A stretch of DNA of 14,423 nt from Bacteroidales bacterium UBA1035 (GCA_002316835.1 DCEG01000082.1:3248-17670); one strand, 5' to 3'. Shown: positions 1 through 8,158, counted from the first letter of the stretch. Translations and numbers: made by a program. The notes: generated by a model from the letters alone, not told the origin.

Positions 1-26
1 AAATTAGAAATTAGAAATTAGAAGGG

Positions 27-314
27 ATGAAACATATCGGAAAGTATATTTTAAGCATTCTTTTGTTTTCAGCAATGCTTTTCACTTCTTGTGGCGGAGT
101 AAATTCTGATGCAAAAAAAGCAGCGTCACTTACCAACAAATCCATTGAAAAAACCAACGAGCTAAAGTTGGTTGAAGCAGAAAAATTATACAAAAGATCG
201 CAGGAAATTATTAAAAAATACGAATCACATCGCAAATCGGAAAAGTTCAACAAACTCTACCAGCAATACCGTGACGAAGGAAAAATCAGCCGTCAAGAAC
301 AGAAAGACCAATAA
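27..314 (+). CDS. Small predicted lipoprotein with charged coiled-coil-like body
   Basis: A 95-residue protein. The start is followed by a lysine-containing n-region, a hydrophobic segment (about residues 7-20) and a lipobox-like FTSC with Cys22, so it is probably a lipid-anchored envelope protein. The body after Cys22 is highly charged (Lys/Glu/Gln rich) and predicted by eye to be helical, possibly a coiled coil or one to two TPR-like helices (EAEKLYKRSQEIIKKY). A purine run (GAAGGG) lies directly before the ATG, too close for a normal ribosome binding site. The gene stands alone: about 120 bases with a separate promoter-like motif separate it from the LysM gene. I do not recognise the family. 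The coding call rests on the signal sequence and length. Confidence 0.65.
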   Translation: MKHIGKYILSILLFSAMLFTSCGGVNSDAKKAASLTNKSIEKTNELKLVEAEKLYKRSQEIIKKYESHRKSEKFNKLYQQYRDEGKISRQEQKDQ

Positions 315-368
315 AGTTGTTATTACTTTAATTAACAAAAGCGAAGTTACATAACTCATAATAATTTG

Positions 369-376
369 TAATTTTG
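369..376 (+). promoter_or_regulatory. Candidate Bacteroidota -7 element upstream of the LysM gene
   Basis: TAATTTTG fits the TAnnTTTG -7 consensus of the Bacteroidota primary sigma factor. It lies about 60 bases before the chosen ATG at 435. I found no convincing TTTG -33 element at the normal distance, so this is only a partial match. Confidence 0.35.
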
Positions 377-434
377 TGCTTTAAAAGTTTTTATTGTAAA
401 ATTTAAAAAATACGGAATGCATAGATCATTGGTG

Positions 435-2450
435 ATGAGAAAAATATCGTTATTATTTCTCTTTGTTACAATCTTCATAGCGGTTAGTGCTGCTCAAACA
501 CAAGCCTACGAGACAATCAATACAAACGGGCAAACTTACTACAAATACACGGTTAAGCAGGGCGAAGGGCTTTGGGCTATTTCGCGGGCATTCAAAGTTT
601 CGGTAAACGATATTCTTAAAAGCAATCCGGGTTCTGAGGCTGGTTTAAAAAACGGTCAGTTATTGCTGATACCGGTTCCCGCCGGTGCAAGTGCACCAAG
701 CACTCAGGCAGCACAACCTACCACGCCTGTAACTCAGCCACAAGTTAATGCTCCCGTAACTACAACAGTATCACAACTTCCTCTTGACCAAAACCATACT
801 TTCCGTCACACAATAACAAGAGGCGAAACGTTGTTTGGAATTGCGCAGATGTACAATACAAGTGTTGACGAAATTGTCCGTTACAACTCCGGTTTGACCG
901 AAAATATAGCAGAAGGACAGATTATTGTCGTGCCGCAGCAGAGATCACTTTCGTCCACCCGTGAGAATTACCGCTACCATACCATACTTCCGAAGGAAAC
1001 GTTGTATTCAGTTTCCCGGACGTATTCTTTAAAGCCCGAAGATTTGATTGCTGCTAATACCGGTTTATCGGTGGAAACTTTTCAGATAGGAAAAACCATC
1101 AGGGTACCTTTCTTCCAGTCGCAAGCCGATTTCGTTCCCTATGAGGAACAAATTCAAAATGTAACGCATCAGGTGAAAAGTGGAGAAACGCTATACTCTA
1201 TTTCACAGGCTTACGATGTTTCTGTAGAAGCAATTCAAAAATCGAATCCAATGCTTGCATCGGGTTTGAAAACCAATATGGAGTTAATTATCCCCGTGAA
1301 AGTTACCAGTTTGGAGGATAATCTTCGTGCGAGGGAAATAGATGCTAATCGTCTGCTATCACAAAGTAGTGAAACACAACGGACTAATGTGATTAGAGTA
1401 GGGCTTTTGTTGCCGTTTCTGGATAAAACAGACAATCAGCATTATCGGGTACAGGAGTATTACGAAGGTTTTATGCTTGCCGTGAATAAAATGAAGGCTG
1501 ACGGCGCCAATATCGAAGTGTATATTTTCGAAATAGGAAGCAGAGCCAAGCTGGAAAGTTTGCTGGGAACCATGGAAATGGAATCATTACATCTTTTGAT
1601 CGGCGGAATGACAGACGAGCAAATCAAAATTATGTCCGATTTTTCTAAAAAGCACAATATAAAGTATATTATTCCTTATTCTTCAAAAAATAGCGAGGTT
1701 CAGAATAATAACAATGTATTTCAGGTAAATTCTCCCCAGTCATATTTATATTCCAAGGCATCTGGGGTATTTATGGAAACATTTAAAAACACGAATGTAG
1801 TAATCGTAAATGTTCCCGGACGTTCAGATAAAGCAGAGTTTATTTCAACGCTAAAAGCCGATTTAAAAAGAAGAAATGTTCGTTTTAATGAAATCTCTCT
1901 CTCTTCAAATTTTTCAACAGATGTTTTATCTTTGCTTCAAAGTAGTGGCGAGAATGTTCTGGTTCCATCCACGGGAGATTCGGGTTCGCTGCGCGAAATT
2001 ACAGATGCTCTCGCCAAAGTTCATCAGGCACGTCAAGGAATCACAACACGATTATTTGGTTATCCGGAGTGGCAGACCTATAACGCAGCAATAAAGAAAT
2101 CGCTTCACCAATACGGAACGTATTTCTATGCAGCTTTCTATGTGGACGATCGGGATATTGAAACGCGTCAATTCGTTGAGACTTTTAAGTCGTGGTATGG
2201 CCGCGATCTTATCAATACTTATCCAAAATACGGTCTGTTTGGATACGATACAGGTTTGTTTTTTCTGAATGCCGTTTATCGTTTTGGAATTAATTTCGAA
2301 CAACGAATTAACCGTTTACCATCGAATTCTCTTCAGTTTGCATTCAATTTCGAAAGAGTCAATAACTGGGGTGGCTTCATCAACAGTGGGTTATATCTGA
2401 TTCATTACGATGTGAATGGCGCCGTATATAAACTCAATAAAAGCCGATAA
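435..2450 (+). CDS. Secreted LysM (x4) protein with C-terminal periplasmic-binding-protein-like domain
   Basis: I start it at the ATG at 435, because MRKISLLFLF gives a proper signal peptide (cleavage near SAA-Q); the upstream ATG at 417 adds six residues before the n-region. Mature part: four LysM peptidoglycan-binding repeats, at about residues 37-81, 123-167, 180-225 and 243-288 counting from this start, each with a (Q/R/S)GE(G/T)L-type or related core and ending in IPV/VPQ-like strands. A Ser/Thr/Pro/Gln-rich linker separates repeats 1 and 2. From about residue 318 to the end (671) the protein resembles a type I periplasmic-binding fold (IRVGLLLPFLD start, alternating strands and helices, LFGYDTG late strand) of the branched-chain amino-acid receptor class. 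It likely binds cell-wall glycan in the periplasm, and the binding-protein domain may serve as sensor or scaffold. The stop abuts the next ATG, so it is co-transcribed with the beta-barrel gene. Confidence 0.85.
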   Translation: MRKISLLFLFVTIFIAVSAAQTQAYETINTNGQTYYKYTVKQGEGLWAISRAFKVSVNDILKSNPGSEAGLKNGQLLLIPVPAGASAPSTQAAQPTTPVTQPQVNAPVTTTVSQLPLDQNHTFRHTITRGETLFGIAQMYNTSVDEIVRYNSGLTENIAEGQIIVVPQQRSLSSTRENYRYHTILPKETLYSVSRTYSLKPEDLIAANTGLSVETFQIGKTIRVPFFQSQADFVPYEEQIQNVTHQVKSGETLYSISQAYDVSVEAIQKSNPMLASGLKTNMELIIPVKVTSLEDNLRAREIDANRLLSQSSETQRTNVIRVGLLLPFLDKTDNQHYRVQEYYEGFMLAVNKMKADGANIEVYIFEIGSRAKLESLLGTMEMESLHLLIGGMTDEQIKIMSDFSKKHNIKYIIPYSSKNSEVQNNNNVFQVNSPQSYLYSKASGVFMETFKNTNVVIVNVPGRSDKAEFISTLKADLKRRNVRFNEISLSSNFSTDVLSLLQSSGENVLVPSTGDSGSLREITDALAKVHQARQGITTRLFGYPEWQTYNAAIKKSLHQYGTYFYAAFYVDDRDIETRQFVETFKSWYGRDLINTYPKYGLFGYDTGLFFLNAVYRFGINFEQRINRLPSNSLQFAFNFERVNNWGGFINSGLYLIHYDVNGAVYKLNKSR

Positions 2451-3143
2451 ATGAAGCGATTGCTGCCGGTAATCTTGTTATTCTTACTTTTTTCTATGCA
2501 GATTTCTGCTCAAAAAAAGGATTTTGAGAGAGAATTGTATGTTGGGGTGGGAGGTGGAGCTCATATGACGTCTGTTGATTTTCTACCCTCAGTTTTACAA
2601 AAATCGCATTTGGGTATTCACGGTGGAATATCTGCTAAATACATTTCTGAAAATCACCTGGGATTGCTTCTCGAATTGAATTACGCTCAACGAGGATGGA
2701 CAGAAGATTTTCCTGCCGAAAGCGGGTTTGCTTACACTAAAACACTCAATTACCTTGAAATTCCTTTTATGACCCACGTTTATTTTGGGAAGAAATTCAG
2801 GTTTATTATCAATGCAGGTCCACAGATCGGTATCTTATTAGGAAGTTCCGACAATATGAACGAGGCATTAGCTGCCGATATCGCTGCCAAAAAACAACAA
2901 GATCCCGAAGCTCCGATAGGAATGCAATACAGTTTAGAACCCGGAACTTTTGATTATGGTATAGTTGGTGGTATTGGTATGGAATTTAAAACCGGAATGG
3001 GAAACATGGCGCTGGAGGGAAGGTACTATTTTGGCTTGGGTGATGTTTTCGAAAACAGAAAAACAAAGGAAAACTTCTTTTTTAACCGCTCTGCCCATCG
3101 CATCATAGAAGCGAAGCTTTCTTATTTCTTTGAAGTCAAGTAA
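2451..3143 (+). CDS. Outer-membrane beta-barrel protein, PorT-type family
   Basis: A 230-residue protein with a signal peptide (MKRLLPVILLFLLF..., cleavage near SAQ-KK at residue 21). The mature part has alternating amphipathic strands typical of a small eight-stranded outer-membrane barrel: YVGVGGGAHM, GIHGGISAKY, LGLLLELNYAQRGW, LEIPFMTHVYFG, FIINAGPQIGILLG, FDYGIVGGIGMEF, MALEGRYYFGLGD and a terminal strand LSYFFEV. The RG(W) strand and the 'LEIPF' strand are recurrent in the Bacteroidota PorT-type barrel family (outer membrane protein beta-barrel domain). Its ATG follows the TAA of the LysM gene with no gap, so translational coupling is likely. The pair may link peptidoglycan and outer membrane. 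I do not assign it to PorT of the type IX secretion system, because many paralogues share this fold. Confidence 0.8.
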   Translation: MKRLLPVILLFLLFSMQISAQKKDFERELYVGVGGGAHMTSVDFLPSVLQKSHLGIHGGISAKYISENHLGLLLELNYAQRGWTEDFPAESGFAYTKTLNYLEIPFMTHVYFGKKFRFIINAGPQIGILLGSSDNMNEALAADIAAKKQQDPEAPIGMQYSLEPGTFDYGIVGGIGMEFKTGMGNMALEGRYYFGLGDVFENRKTKENFFFNRSAHRIIEAKLSYFFEVK

Positions 3144-3222
3144 AGTAGCTGTCATTCCGGTAAATCTCATCTTTCACCGATAAATATTATCAATGTCATT
3201 ATTCAATTACAAAAAATTATGC

Positions 3223-3230
3223 TACTTTTG
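3223..3230 (+). promoter_or_regulatory. Candidate -7 promoter element of the arsR operon
   Basis: TACTTTTG matches TAnnTTTG exactly. A start of transcription about seven bases downstream would fall at the left edge of the 3240-3259 palindrome, the position expected for a repressor operator. I see no good TTTG -33 element. Confidence 0.45.
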
Positions 3231-3239
3231 AACATTATT

Positions 3240-3259
3240 ATATGAATACATGTTCATAT
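3240..3259 (+). promoter_or_regulatory. ArsR/SmtB-type operator palindrome
   Basis: ATATGAATACATGTTCATAT has perfect 7-base arms (ATATGAA / TTCATAT) around a 6-base centre. It contains TGAA-N6-TTCA, the core and spacing known for SmtB-family operators such as the cyanobacterial smt operator. It lies 19 bases before the arsR start and just downstream of a -7 element, so a bound dimer would block initiation. Confidence 0.65.
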
Positions 3260-3278
3260 GTTGATTTAATAGTAAGCA

Positions 3279-3593
3279 ATGGAATTTACAATGCTCGAAA
3301 TAAAGGAACAAAAGATAGATAAAACGCAGTTCGAGGAAGCAGCATATATACTGAAAGCTTTGGCAAATGAGATCAGATTAAGCGTAATAACGTTGTTATC
3401 GAACGAAAAGGAAAAATCTGTATCGGAATTGATGGAGATTATAGATTGTGAGCAATCCTTGCTTTCGTATCACCTGACCGATATGCGTGCCAAAGGAATT
3501 TTAAACTGTCGCAGGAGCGGAAAAAACTGTTTTTATTCCATAAAAAACGACAAAGTTATCCAAATGTTGAGTTGTATTGTAGATTGTAATTGA
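3279..3593 (+). CDS. ArsR/SmtB-family winged-helix transcriptional repressor
   Basis: A 104-residue winged-helix protein. The ArsR pattern is clear: ALANEIRLSVITLL (residues 27-40, helix 1-2), VSELMEII...SLLSYHLTDMRAKGIL (48-75, helix-turn-helix with recognition helix) and a wing RRSGKNCFYSI (78-88). Cysteines occur at 57, 77, 84, 99 and 103. Cys57 lies just before the recognition helix and Cys99/103 in the C-terminal helix. These are plausible metal, metalloid or thiol sensing positions, but no textbook ELCVCDL motif is present, so the inducer is unknown. The first ATG (3279) is used; the ATG at 3291 is also possible. It is probably autoregulated through the palindrome in front and is first in a four-gene operon with DUF6132, thioredoxin and DUF302 genes. 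Confidence 0.9.
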   Translation: MEFTMLEIKEQKIDKTQFEEAAYILKALANEIRLSVITLLSNEKEKSVSELMEIIDCEQSLLSYHLTDMRAKGILNCRRSGKNCFYSIKNDKVIQMLSCIVDCN

Positions 3594-3604
3594 CAAGAAT
3601 AGGA

Positions 3605-3832
3605 ATGAAAGAGTTTTTCATAAAACATTGGTTGAAATTTGCAGGAATTATAGCAGGAGCTATTGGCGGATATTTATATTACTTTTTTGTAGGTTGTGGT
3701 ACCGGTAGTTGTCCTATAACTTCCAATCCGTGGCGAATGACAATATATGGTGCTGTTTTGGGGTTGCTGATCTTTGATATTTTTAAAGCAGAACATTCCA
3801 AAAAGGCGAACAAGACAACGATTGAAAAATAA
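3605..3832 (+). CDS. DUF6132-type small membrane protein with paired cysteines
   Basis: I start it at the ATG at 3605, with AGGA directly before it, giving 75 residues. A TTG at 3590 would overlap arsR and adds nothing typical. Two hydrophobic segments (about 11-29 and 46-60) frame a short loop with the motif GCGTGSCPITSNPW (Cys31, Cys36), which I recognise as the signature of DUF6132. A charged tail (KAEHSKKANK) follows, probably cytoplasmic. No biochemical role is established to my knowledge. The two conserved cysteines with a CPITSNP turn suggest thiol chemistry or metal binding at the membrane face, consistent with the thioredoxin gene next door (inference). It begins 11 bases after the arsR stop. 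Confidence 0.8.
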   Translation: MKEFFIKHWLKFAGIIAGAIGGYLYYFFVGCGTGSCPITSNPWRMTIYGAVLGLLIFDIFKAEHSKKANKTTIEK

Positions 3833-3856
3833 CTAATAACAAAAATAAAATTTAAG

Positions 3857-4381
3857 ATGAGAAATAAATTTATTATCGCTGCATTTGCGGCATCATTTAT
3901 GTTCGTTGCGTGTAACAACAAAACAAATAATGCCAACAATAGTGGCGAATCGCAAACATCGGTTCAGGCCGATTTAACTAAACAGGAAACTAATTCAAAT
4001 AATACAACAAATATGACAACTAAGACAATTCATTTAACTAAAGCCGATTTTTTGGCAAAAGTTGCAAACTACGAAAAAAATCCCCAGACATGGGAATACC
4101 TGGGTGACAAACCCGCTATTATCGATTTCTACGCCGATTGGTGCGGCCCATGTAAAATGGTAGCTCCCATACTGGAACAACTGGCTGCAGAATACGAAGG
4201 ACAGATATATATTTATAAAGTAGACACAGAAGCAGAACAGGAACTGGCGGCCGATTTCGGAATCCGCAGCATACCCACTTTGCTTTTTGTACCGATGAAC
4301 GAAGCTCCGCAAATGGCACAGGGAGCATTACCTAAAGATGCCTTTAAACAGGCAATCAACGAAGTTTTACTTAAAAATTAA
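3857..4381 (+). CDS. Lipoprotein-anchored thioredoxin-like protein
   Basis: A 174-residue protein. The N-terminus is a lipoprotein signal with lipobox FVAC (Cys19), followed by an Asn/Thr/Gln-rich linker (20-52) and a complete thioredoxin domain (about 60-174). Motifs: FYADWCGPCKMVAPIL with the redox pair Cys96/Cys99, KVDTEAEQELAADFGI, then SIPT with the cis-proline at 140. The WCGPC sequence is that of classical reducing thioredoxins rather than DsbA-type oxidases, but the anchor places it in the envelope. There it would need a source of reducing power (a DsbD/CcdA-type partner is not in the window). An internal ATG (codon 53, position 4013) begins a normal-length cytosolic thioredoxin. The TAA overlaps the next gene's ATG by one base, so it is translationally coupled to DUF302. 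Confidence 0.92.
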   Translation: MRNKFIIAAFAASFMFVACNNKTNNANNSGESQTSVQADLTKQETNSNNTTNMTTKTIHLTKADFLAKVANYEKNPQTWEYLGDKPAIIDFYADWCGPCKMVAPILEQLAAEYEGQIYIYKVDTEAEQELAADFGIRSIPTLLFVPMNEAPQMAQGALPKDAFKQAINEVLLKN

Positions 4382-4788
4382 TGAGTGAGGTTATGGACAA
4401 TATGTTTTTCGAAAGTAAAAGCAAATATGCCTTCGACGAAACAGTTGAAAAACTCAACGATATTATTGTCGAAGCAGGATGGCGTGTCACGCACACGCAC
4501 GACTTGAAAGAAACGATGAGAAAGAACGGTTTTGAGGTTCTTCCCGTAAAGGTAATAGAACTTTGCAACCCGAAATACGCATATCGTATGCTCTCTGCCG
4601 ATGAGCTAAGAATATACGCAAACATGATGCCTTGCCGTATCTCGGTACACGAGAAAGCAGATGGAAAAACCTATGTTTCACGCATGAATTCCGCTATGTT
4701 TGCTTCGCAAATAGGTGGAGTAGTGGAAGATGTCATGAGCGGTGCATATCACGATGCCGAAGGCTTTGTGGCTAAAATTGCAGAATAA
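4381..4788 (+). CDS. DUF302 family protein
   Basis: A 135-residue soluble protein with no signal peptide. It shows the DUF302 pattern: SFDETVEKL-like start (YAFDETVEKLNDIIVEAGW, residues 16-34), a central strand VIELCNPKYAYRML (59-72) and MPCRISVHEKADGKTYV (83-99). The CNPK and PCR cysteines are family-typical. The family has known folds but no agreed enzymatic function. It recurs next to sulfur-handling and redox genes, which fits its position as last gene of the arsR-DUF6132-thioredoxin operon (inference). It overlaps the thioredoxin stop by one base (TAATG). A hairpin terminator follows 43 bases after the stop. Confidence 0.85.
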   Translation: MSEVMDNMFFESKSKYAFDETVEKLNDIIVEAGWRVTHTHDLKETMRKNGFEVLPVKVIELCNPKYAYRMLSADELRIYANMMPCRISVHEKADGKTYVSRMNSAMFASQIGGVVEDVMSGAYHDAEGFVAKIAE

Positions 4789-4830
4789 AACTGGAAATTT
4801 ATTTTTGTTTTAATAACTTGTTATGAATGA

Positions 4831-4865
4831 AAAACGGGTGCACTCGTGATGAGTGAGCCCGTTTT
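4831..4865. terminator. Bidirectional hairpin terminator between DUF302 and beta-galactosidase genes
   Basis: AAAACGGG pairs with CCCGTTTT, and the inner CACTC pairs with GAGTG across a 5-base loop; one mismatch and one G-T pair lie between. The outer A/T runs give a U-tract in either direction. The genes converge here (DUF302 ends at 4788 on plus, beta-galactosidase ends at 4894 on minus), so it can serve both. Confidence 0.8.
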
Positions 4866-4893
4866 GCTTTTATTAACCGTGTGCGGATGGTTA

Positions 4894-7800
4894 TTATTTG
4901 TAATATTTATCAATTTCCGCCGAATTCTTTATAGGAATAATTGTAAAACCGTAGGTTATCGGTGTTGCAGAGGGTTTAATTTGATACTGCTCCAAAGGCA
5001 ATTTTCCCCAACTGTTGTTACCGCCAACGCCTTGCATTCGATAATCAATAAATAGATCAACCACATCCGATGGTTTATAGTCATTAATGTGTTTTTTGCG
5101 AGGTGCATCACCTACGGCAGCATCGTTATTGATGGCAAGTCCGTTTGAAATTGTTTCAAGCAAATAGTTAGATGCATTAAACTCAAAAGTCTTGTCGGCA
5201 GCGAAAAGCAATCCGCCTCCTGATTTTTGGGTAAGCGCCAGCCAATTTACATCAACATGATGAGCATTTTCCTGTGGCAGAACAAATTTTGTAACCATTT
5301 CTGCAACGGGTGTTTTATATCTATCCACGAATGCAGATGTTTTCCGGTCATCATAGTTATCCCATGGGCCGCGGCCATAATATTCAGCGGTAACTAAATT
5401 CTCGGGAAGTTGCATCCGCATTCCGATTCTTGGGATCAACGGGAGTTCACAACCGGAAGCATCAACCTTATTCTCAACACGAATTGAACCGTCATTATTG
5501 AAAGTGTAAGTTATTTCACTTGTTGTTTTGGTCTGCGGATAGTTGTAACGATAACTGATGCTTGTTTTATCACCTTTATTTATTTTAAAATCTTCGGCTT
5601 TGAGTTCCTGATAACTTGCTTCTTCCCATGCTGAAAGCCTTTGAGGTAAACGTGCACCATATTCATTATCGATGGGTGCGCGCCAGAAAAACGGGCGAAA
5701 TCCAAAACCATCTTTTACATATTCCGTTCCTCTCACAACATAAGAAGTCATCAAACCTGATGTTTTATTGAAAACTGCTTTGAAGCTGCTTCCGCTAACG
5801 ATTACATTATTACCCTCTTCATTCACGTTGGCTGTTTTGGAAGAGGCGAGTTGCAGTTGTGGAAAATCGTTCACTATAAACTGGTCACGAGCCACGATCC
5901 ATCCGGCAGGAATTAATCGGGTATCTGTTTTTTGTTTTAGCTCAATATTGACTGTGTATTGTTTCGATCCCTTTATCACTTCTGCCAAACCGGGAATGAT
6001 AACATTTTTTGTTTCCTGTGGAGCAACATTCACATTAATGATCCCGTTTCTGATTGTCTTACCGTTGCTTTTCACAGTGTAGGAAATTGTGTACTGACTC
6101 AAATCAATAAAGAAATTTTCGTTGAAGATATCAACGCTTCCTTTTGCTTCATCCAGGTTCTTAAACCAAACATTTTGGTAAACTTTTCGCATCTCTTCGG
6201 AATGCGGTTTTACTGTTCTGTCGGGAAAAATAATTCCATTGATGCAGAAGTCTCCGGAACTGGGCGTTCCGTTTGGTCCAAAATCGGCACCGAAAGCCCA
6301 GAATTTTTCTCCTTGTTCGTTGGTTTTGGCAATTCCCTGATCCACCCAATCCCAGATACATCCACCTTGTAACAACGGATATTCACGGATGATATCCCAA
6401 TATTCGGTAAAGTTTCCGAGGCTGTTTCCCATTGCGTGAGCGTATTCACAAAGAATGAGCGGTCTGTCGGAACGGCTGTTCTGAGCGTATTTTTCAATTT
6501 CAGACGGATCGCTGTACATGGGACATATGATATCGGTATTCCATTCCAAACCGCCTTGTTCGTATTGAACCGGGCGCGATGAGTCTCGGTCCTTTATCCA
6601 ACGGTACGTTTCATAAAAATTATATCCGTTTCCGGCTTCGTTTCCCAGTGACCATGTAACAACGGAAGCATGGTTTTTAAATGTTTCAACCATGTTTTCT
6701 GTACGGTTCAGGTGACTTTCCAGGAATAACGGATTATTGGCAAGTGTGCCACCCACTTGACGATTGTAACCCATACCGTGGCTTTCAATGTTTGCTTCAC
6801 TAATTACATAGATTCCGTATTCATCGGCAAGTTTGTAGAAAAGTTCAGGTTGTGGGTAGTGGCTCGTTCTGGCGGTATTCACATTATACTTACGGAAAAG
6901 TTCAAAATCCTTTCGCATCAATTCTTCCGATACATAATGTCCGGTGTACTGATCGTGCTCGTGAATATTGACGCCTTTCACCAAAACGGGTTGTCCATTA
7001 ATTAAGAACTGCTTATTCTTTATTTCGGCAGTGCGGAAACCGATCTTCATAGCTGTTGCTTCCAGCGTTTTTCCACTGTTATCTTTCAATTCTATCGACA
7101 AAGTATAAAGGTTAGGTTCTTCGGCAGACCATTTTTTTACGTTGACGATCTCTTTGTCAAACCGGATAATTGAATTGCCTCCGGCAATATTTCCCGATTT
7201 AGTTTCTGTGTTAATCGGGTTGCCTTTGTCGTCTTTTAATTCATAAGTCACTGAAAAGTTCCCATTGTTTCCGATGGAACTTTTTACTGAAACATCAAGA
7301 CCAAATTTTCCGTTTTTATAATTCTCATCGAGAGGTGTGTGCACAAAAAAGTCATCAATATGAACCTTTGGACGCGCGTAAACATAAACATCGCGTTCCA
7401 ATCCCGATAAACGCCAGAAATCCTGACATTCTAAGTAAGAAGCATCCGAAAAACGATGGATCTGTATCGCCAGAACATTTTTACCTGAAGTTGCAAGTTT
7501 TGTGATATCGAATCGGGCAGGCAACTTACTATCTTTTGTCATTCCCAAAAACTCACCGTTCAGATAAAAATAGGCTGCGCCTTTTGTTCCATCAGAACTC
7601 AGAATAATTTCTTTACCGATCCACGACTGTGGAATATCAAATTCCTTACGATATGTTCCAACCGGATTAAAATCGCGCGGAACCAACGGAGGATTAGGTC
7701 TGTCCCAGTATGGCGGGTGACCGGGTGATGTAAACTCATAGGAAGTGTTTACGTAGATGGGTACTCCAAAGCCCTGGACTTCCCAGTTTCCGGGAACTTT

Positions 7801-8112
7801 AATATCTTTCCAATCTCCGGCATTGAAATTCAACTTGTAAAAATCATCTTTAGGACGATCGTTAAAATTATCCACATAATTGAATTTCCATGTACCGTTA
7901 AGCAGCAGAAAATCACTGCCTTTGGCAGAATTATTTGCGTTAACAGCTTCCTTTACACTTGCGTATGAAAAGAAACTGGCTCTCGGCTTTTCCTTGTTCA
8001 AATACAAGAGTTTTGGATTTGTAATCTCTTCGTAGCGATTTTCCTGTTGTTGAGCCTGTAAGATGCCCATACTAACAATTAGAATAAATGCAAATAGAAT
8101 TAACTTTTTCAT
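4894..8112 (-). CDS. lacZ: Secreted family GH2 beta-galactosidase
   Basis: A 1072-residue protein with signal peptide (MKKLILFAFILIVSMG..., cleavage near LQA-QQQ, residue 20), so probably periplasmic. It has the full GH2 layout of long LacZ enzymes: N-terminal jelly roll (about 40-250, with LNGTWKFNYVDNF and PGNWE), immunoglobulin-like domain (about 250-362), TIM barrel (about 363-650), then a second beta domain and a C-terminal beta-galactosidase small-chain domain (about 780-1065; ENAHHVDVNW, GPWDNYDDRKTS). Landmarks: NTARTSHYPQPELFYKLADE (412-431), acid/base Glu492 in SLGNEAGNG, nucleophile Glu556 in LILCEYAHAMGNS. It hydrolyses terminal beta-galactosides, either lactose or plant/host glycans. 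No SusC/SusD pair or sugar regulator is in view, so this is not an obvious polysaccharide utilisation locus. The symbol is by family; substrate unproven. Confidence 0.95.
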   Translation of the reverse strand: MKKLILFAFILIVSMGILQAQQQENRYEEITNPKLLYLNKEKPRASFFSYASVKEAVNANNSAKGSDFLLLNGTWKFNYVDNFNDRPKDDFYKLNFNAGDWKDIKVPGNWEVQGFGVPIYVNTSYEFTSPGHPPYWDRPNPPLVPRDFNPVGTYRKEFDIPQSWIGKEIILSSDGTKGAAYFYLNGEFLGMTKDSKLPARFDITKLATSGKNVLAIQIHRFSDASYLECQDFWRLSGLERDVYVYARPKVHIDDFFVHTPLDENYKNGKFGLDVSVKSSIGNNGNFSVTYELKDDKGNPINTETKSGNIAGGNSIIRFDKEIVNVKKWSAEEPNLYTLSIELKDNSGKTLEATAMKIGFRTAEIKNKQFLINGQPVLVKGVNIHEHDQYTGHYVSEELMRKDFELFRKYNVNTARTSHYPQPELFYKLADEYGIYVISEANIESHGMGYNRQVGGTLANNPLFLESHLNRTENMVETFKNHASVVTWSLGNEAGNGYNFYETYRWIKDRDSSRPVQYEQGGLEWNTDIICPMYSDPSEIEKYAQNSRSDRPLILCEYAHAMGNSLGNFTEYWDIIREYPLLQGGCIWDWVDQGIAKTNEQGEKFWAFGADFGPNGTPSSGDFCINGIIFPDRTVKPHSEEMRKVYQNVWFKNLDEAKGSVDIFNENFFIDLSQYTISYTVKSNGKTIRNGIINVNVAPQETKNVIIPGLAEVIKGSKQYTVNIELKQKTDTRLIPAGWIVARDQFIVNDFPQLQLASSKTANVNEEGNNVIVSGSSFKAVFNKTSGLMTSYVVRGTEYVKDGFGFRPFFWRAPIDNEYGARLPQRLSAWEEASYQELKAEDFKINKGDKTSISYRYNYPQTKTTSEITYTFNNDGSIRVENKVDASGCELPLIPRIGMRMQLPENLVTAEYYGRGPWDNYDDRKTSAFVDRYKTPVAEMVTKFVLPQENAHHVDVNWLALTQKSGGGLLFAADKTFEFNASNYLLETISNGLAINNDAAVGDAPRKKHINDYKPSDVVDLFIDYRMQGVGGNNSWGKLPLEQYQIKPSATPITYGFTIIPIKNSAEIDKYYK

Positions 8113-8150
8113 GTTTTTGAGTAATATATGATTATGGAATTAGGTATATG

Positions 8151-8158
8151 CAAAGATA
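8151..8158 (-). promoter_or_regulatory. Candidate -7 promoter element of the beta-galactosidase gene
   Basis: On the minus strand this reads TATCTTTG, a TAnnTTTG match, 38 bases before the ATG. It lies inside one of two 12-base direct repeats (AAAGATAAAGTA on plus). No clear -33 element. Confidence 0.4.

Noticed and set aside
1..21. Three tandem AAATTAG units at the left edge
   Set aside because: Short AT-rich slippage-type repeat cut by the window edge; no further structure to support a function.
2451..3143. Calling the barrel protein PorT of the type IX secretion system
   Set aside because: It shares the general fold only; no other type IX genes are nearby and paralogues are numerous in the phylum.
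3144..3222. Weak CGGT...ACCG hairpin after the beta-barrel gene as a terminator
   Set aside because: Only a 4-base stem with a long loop and no U-tract.
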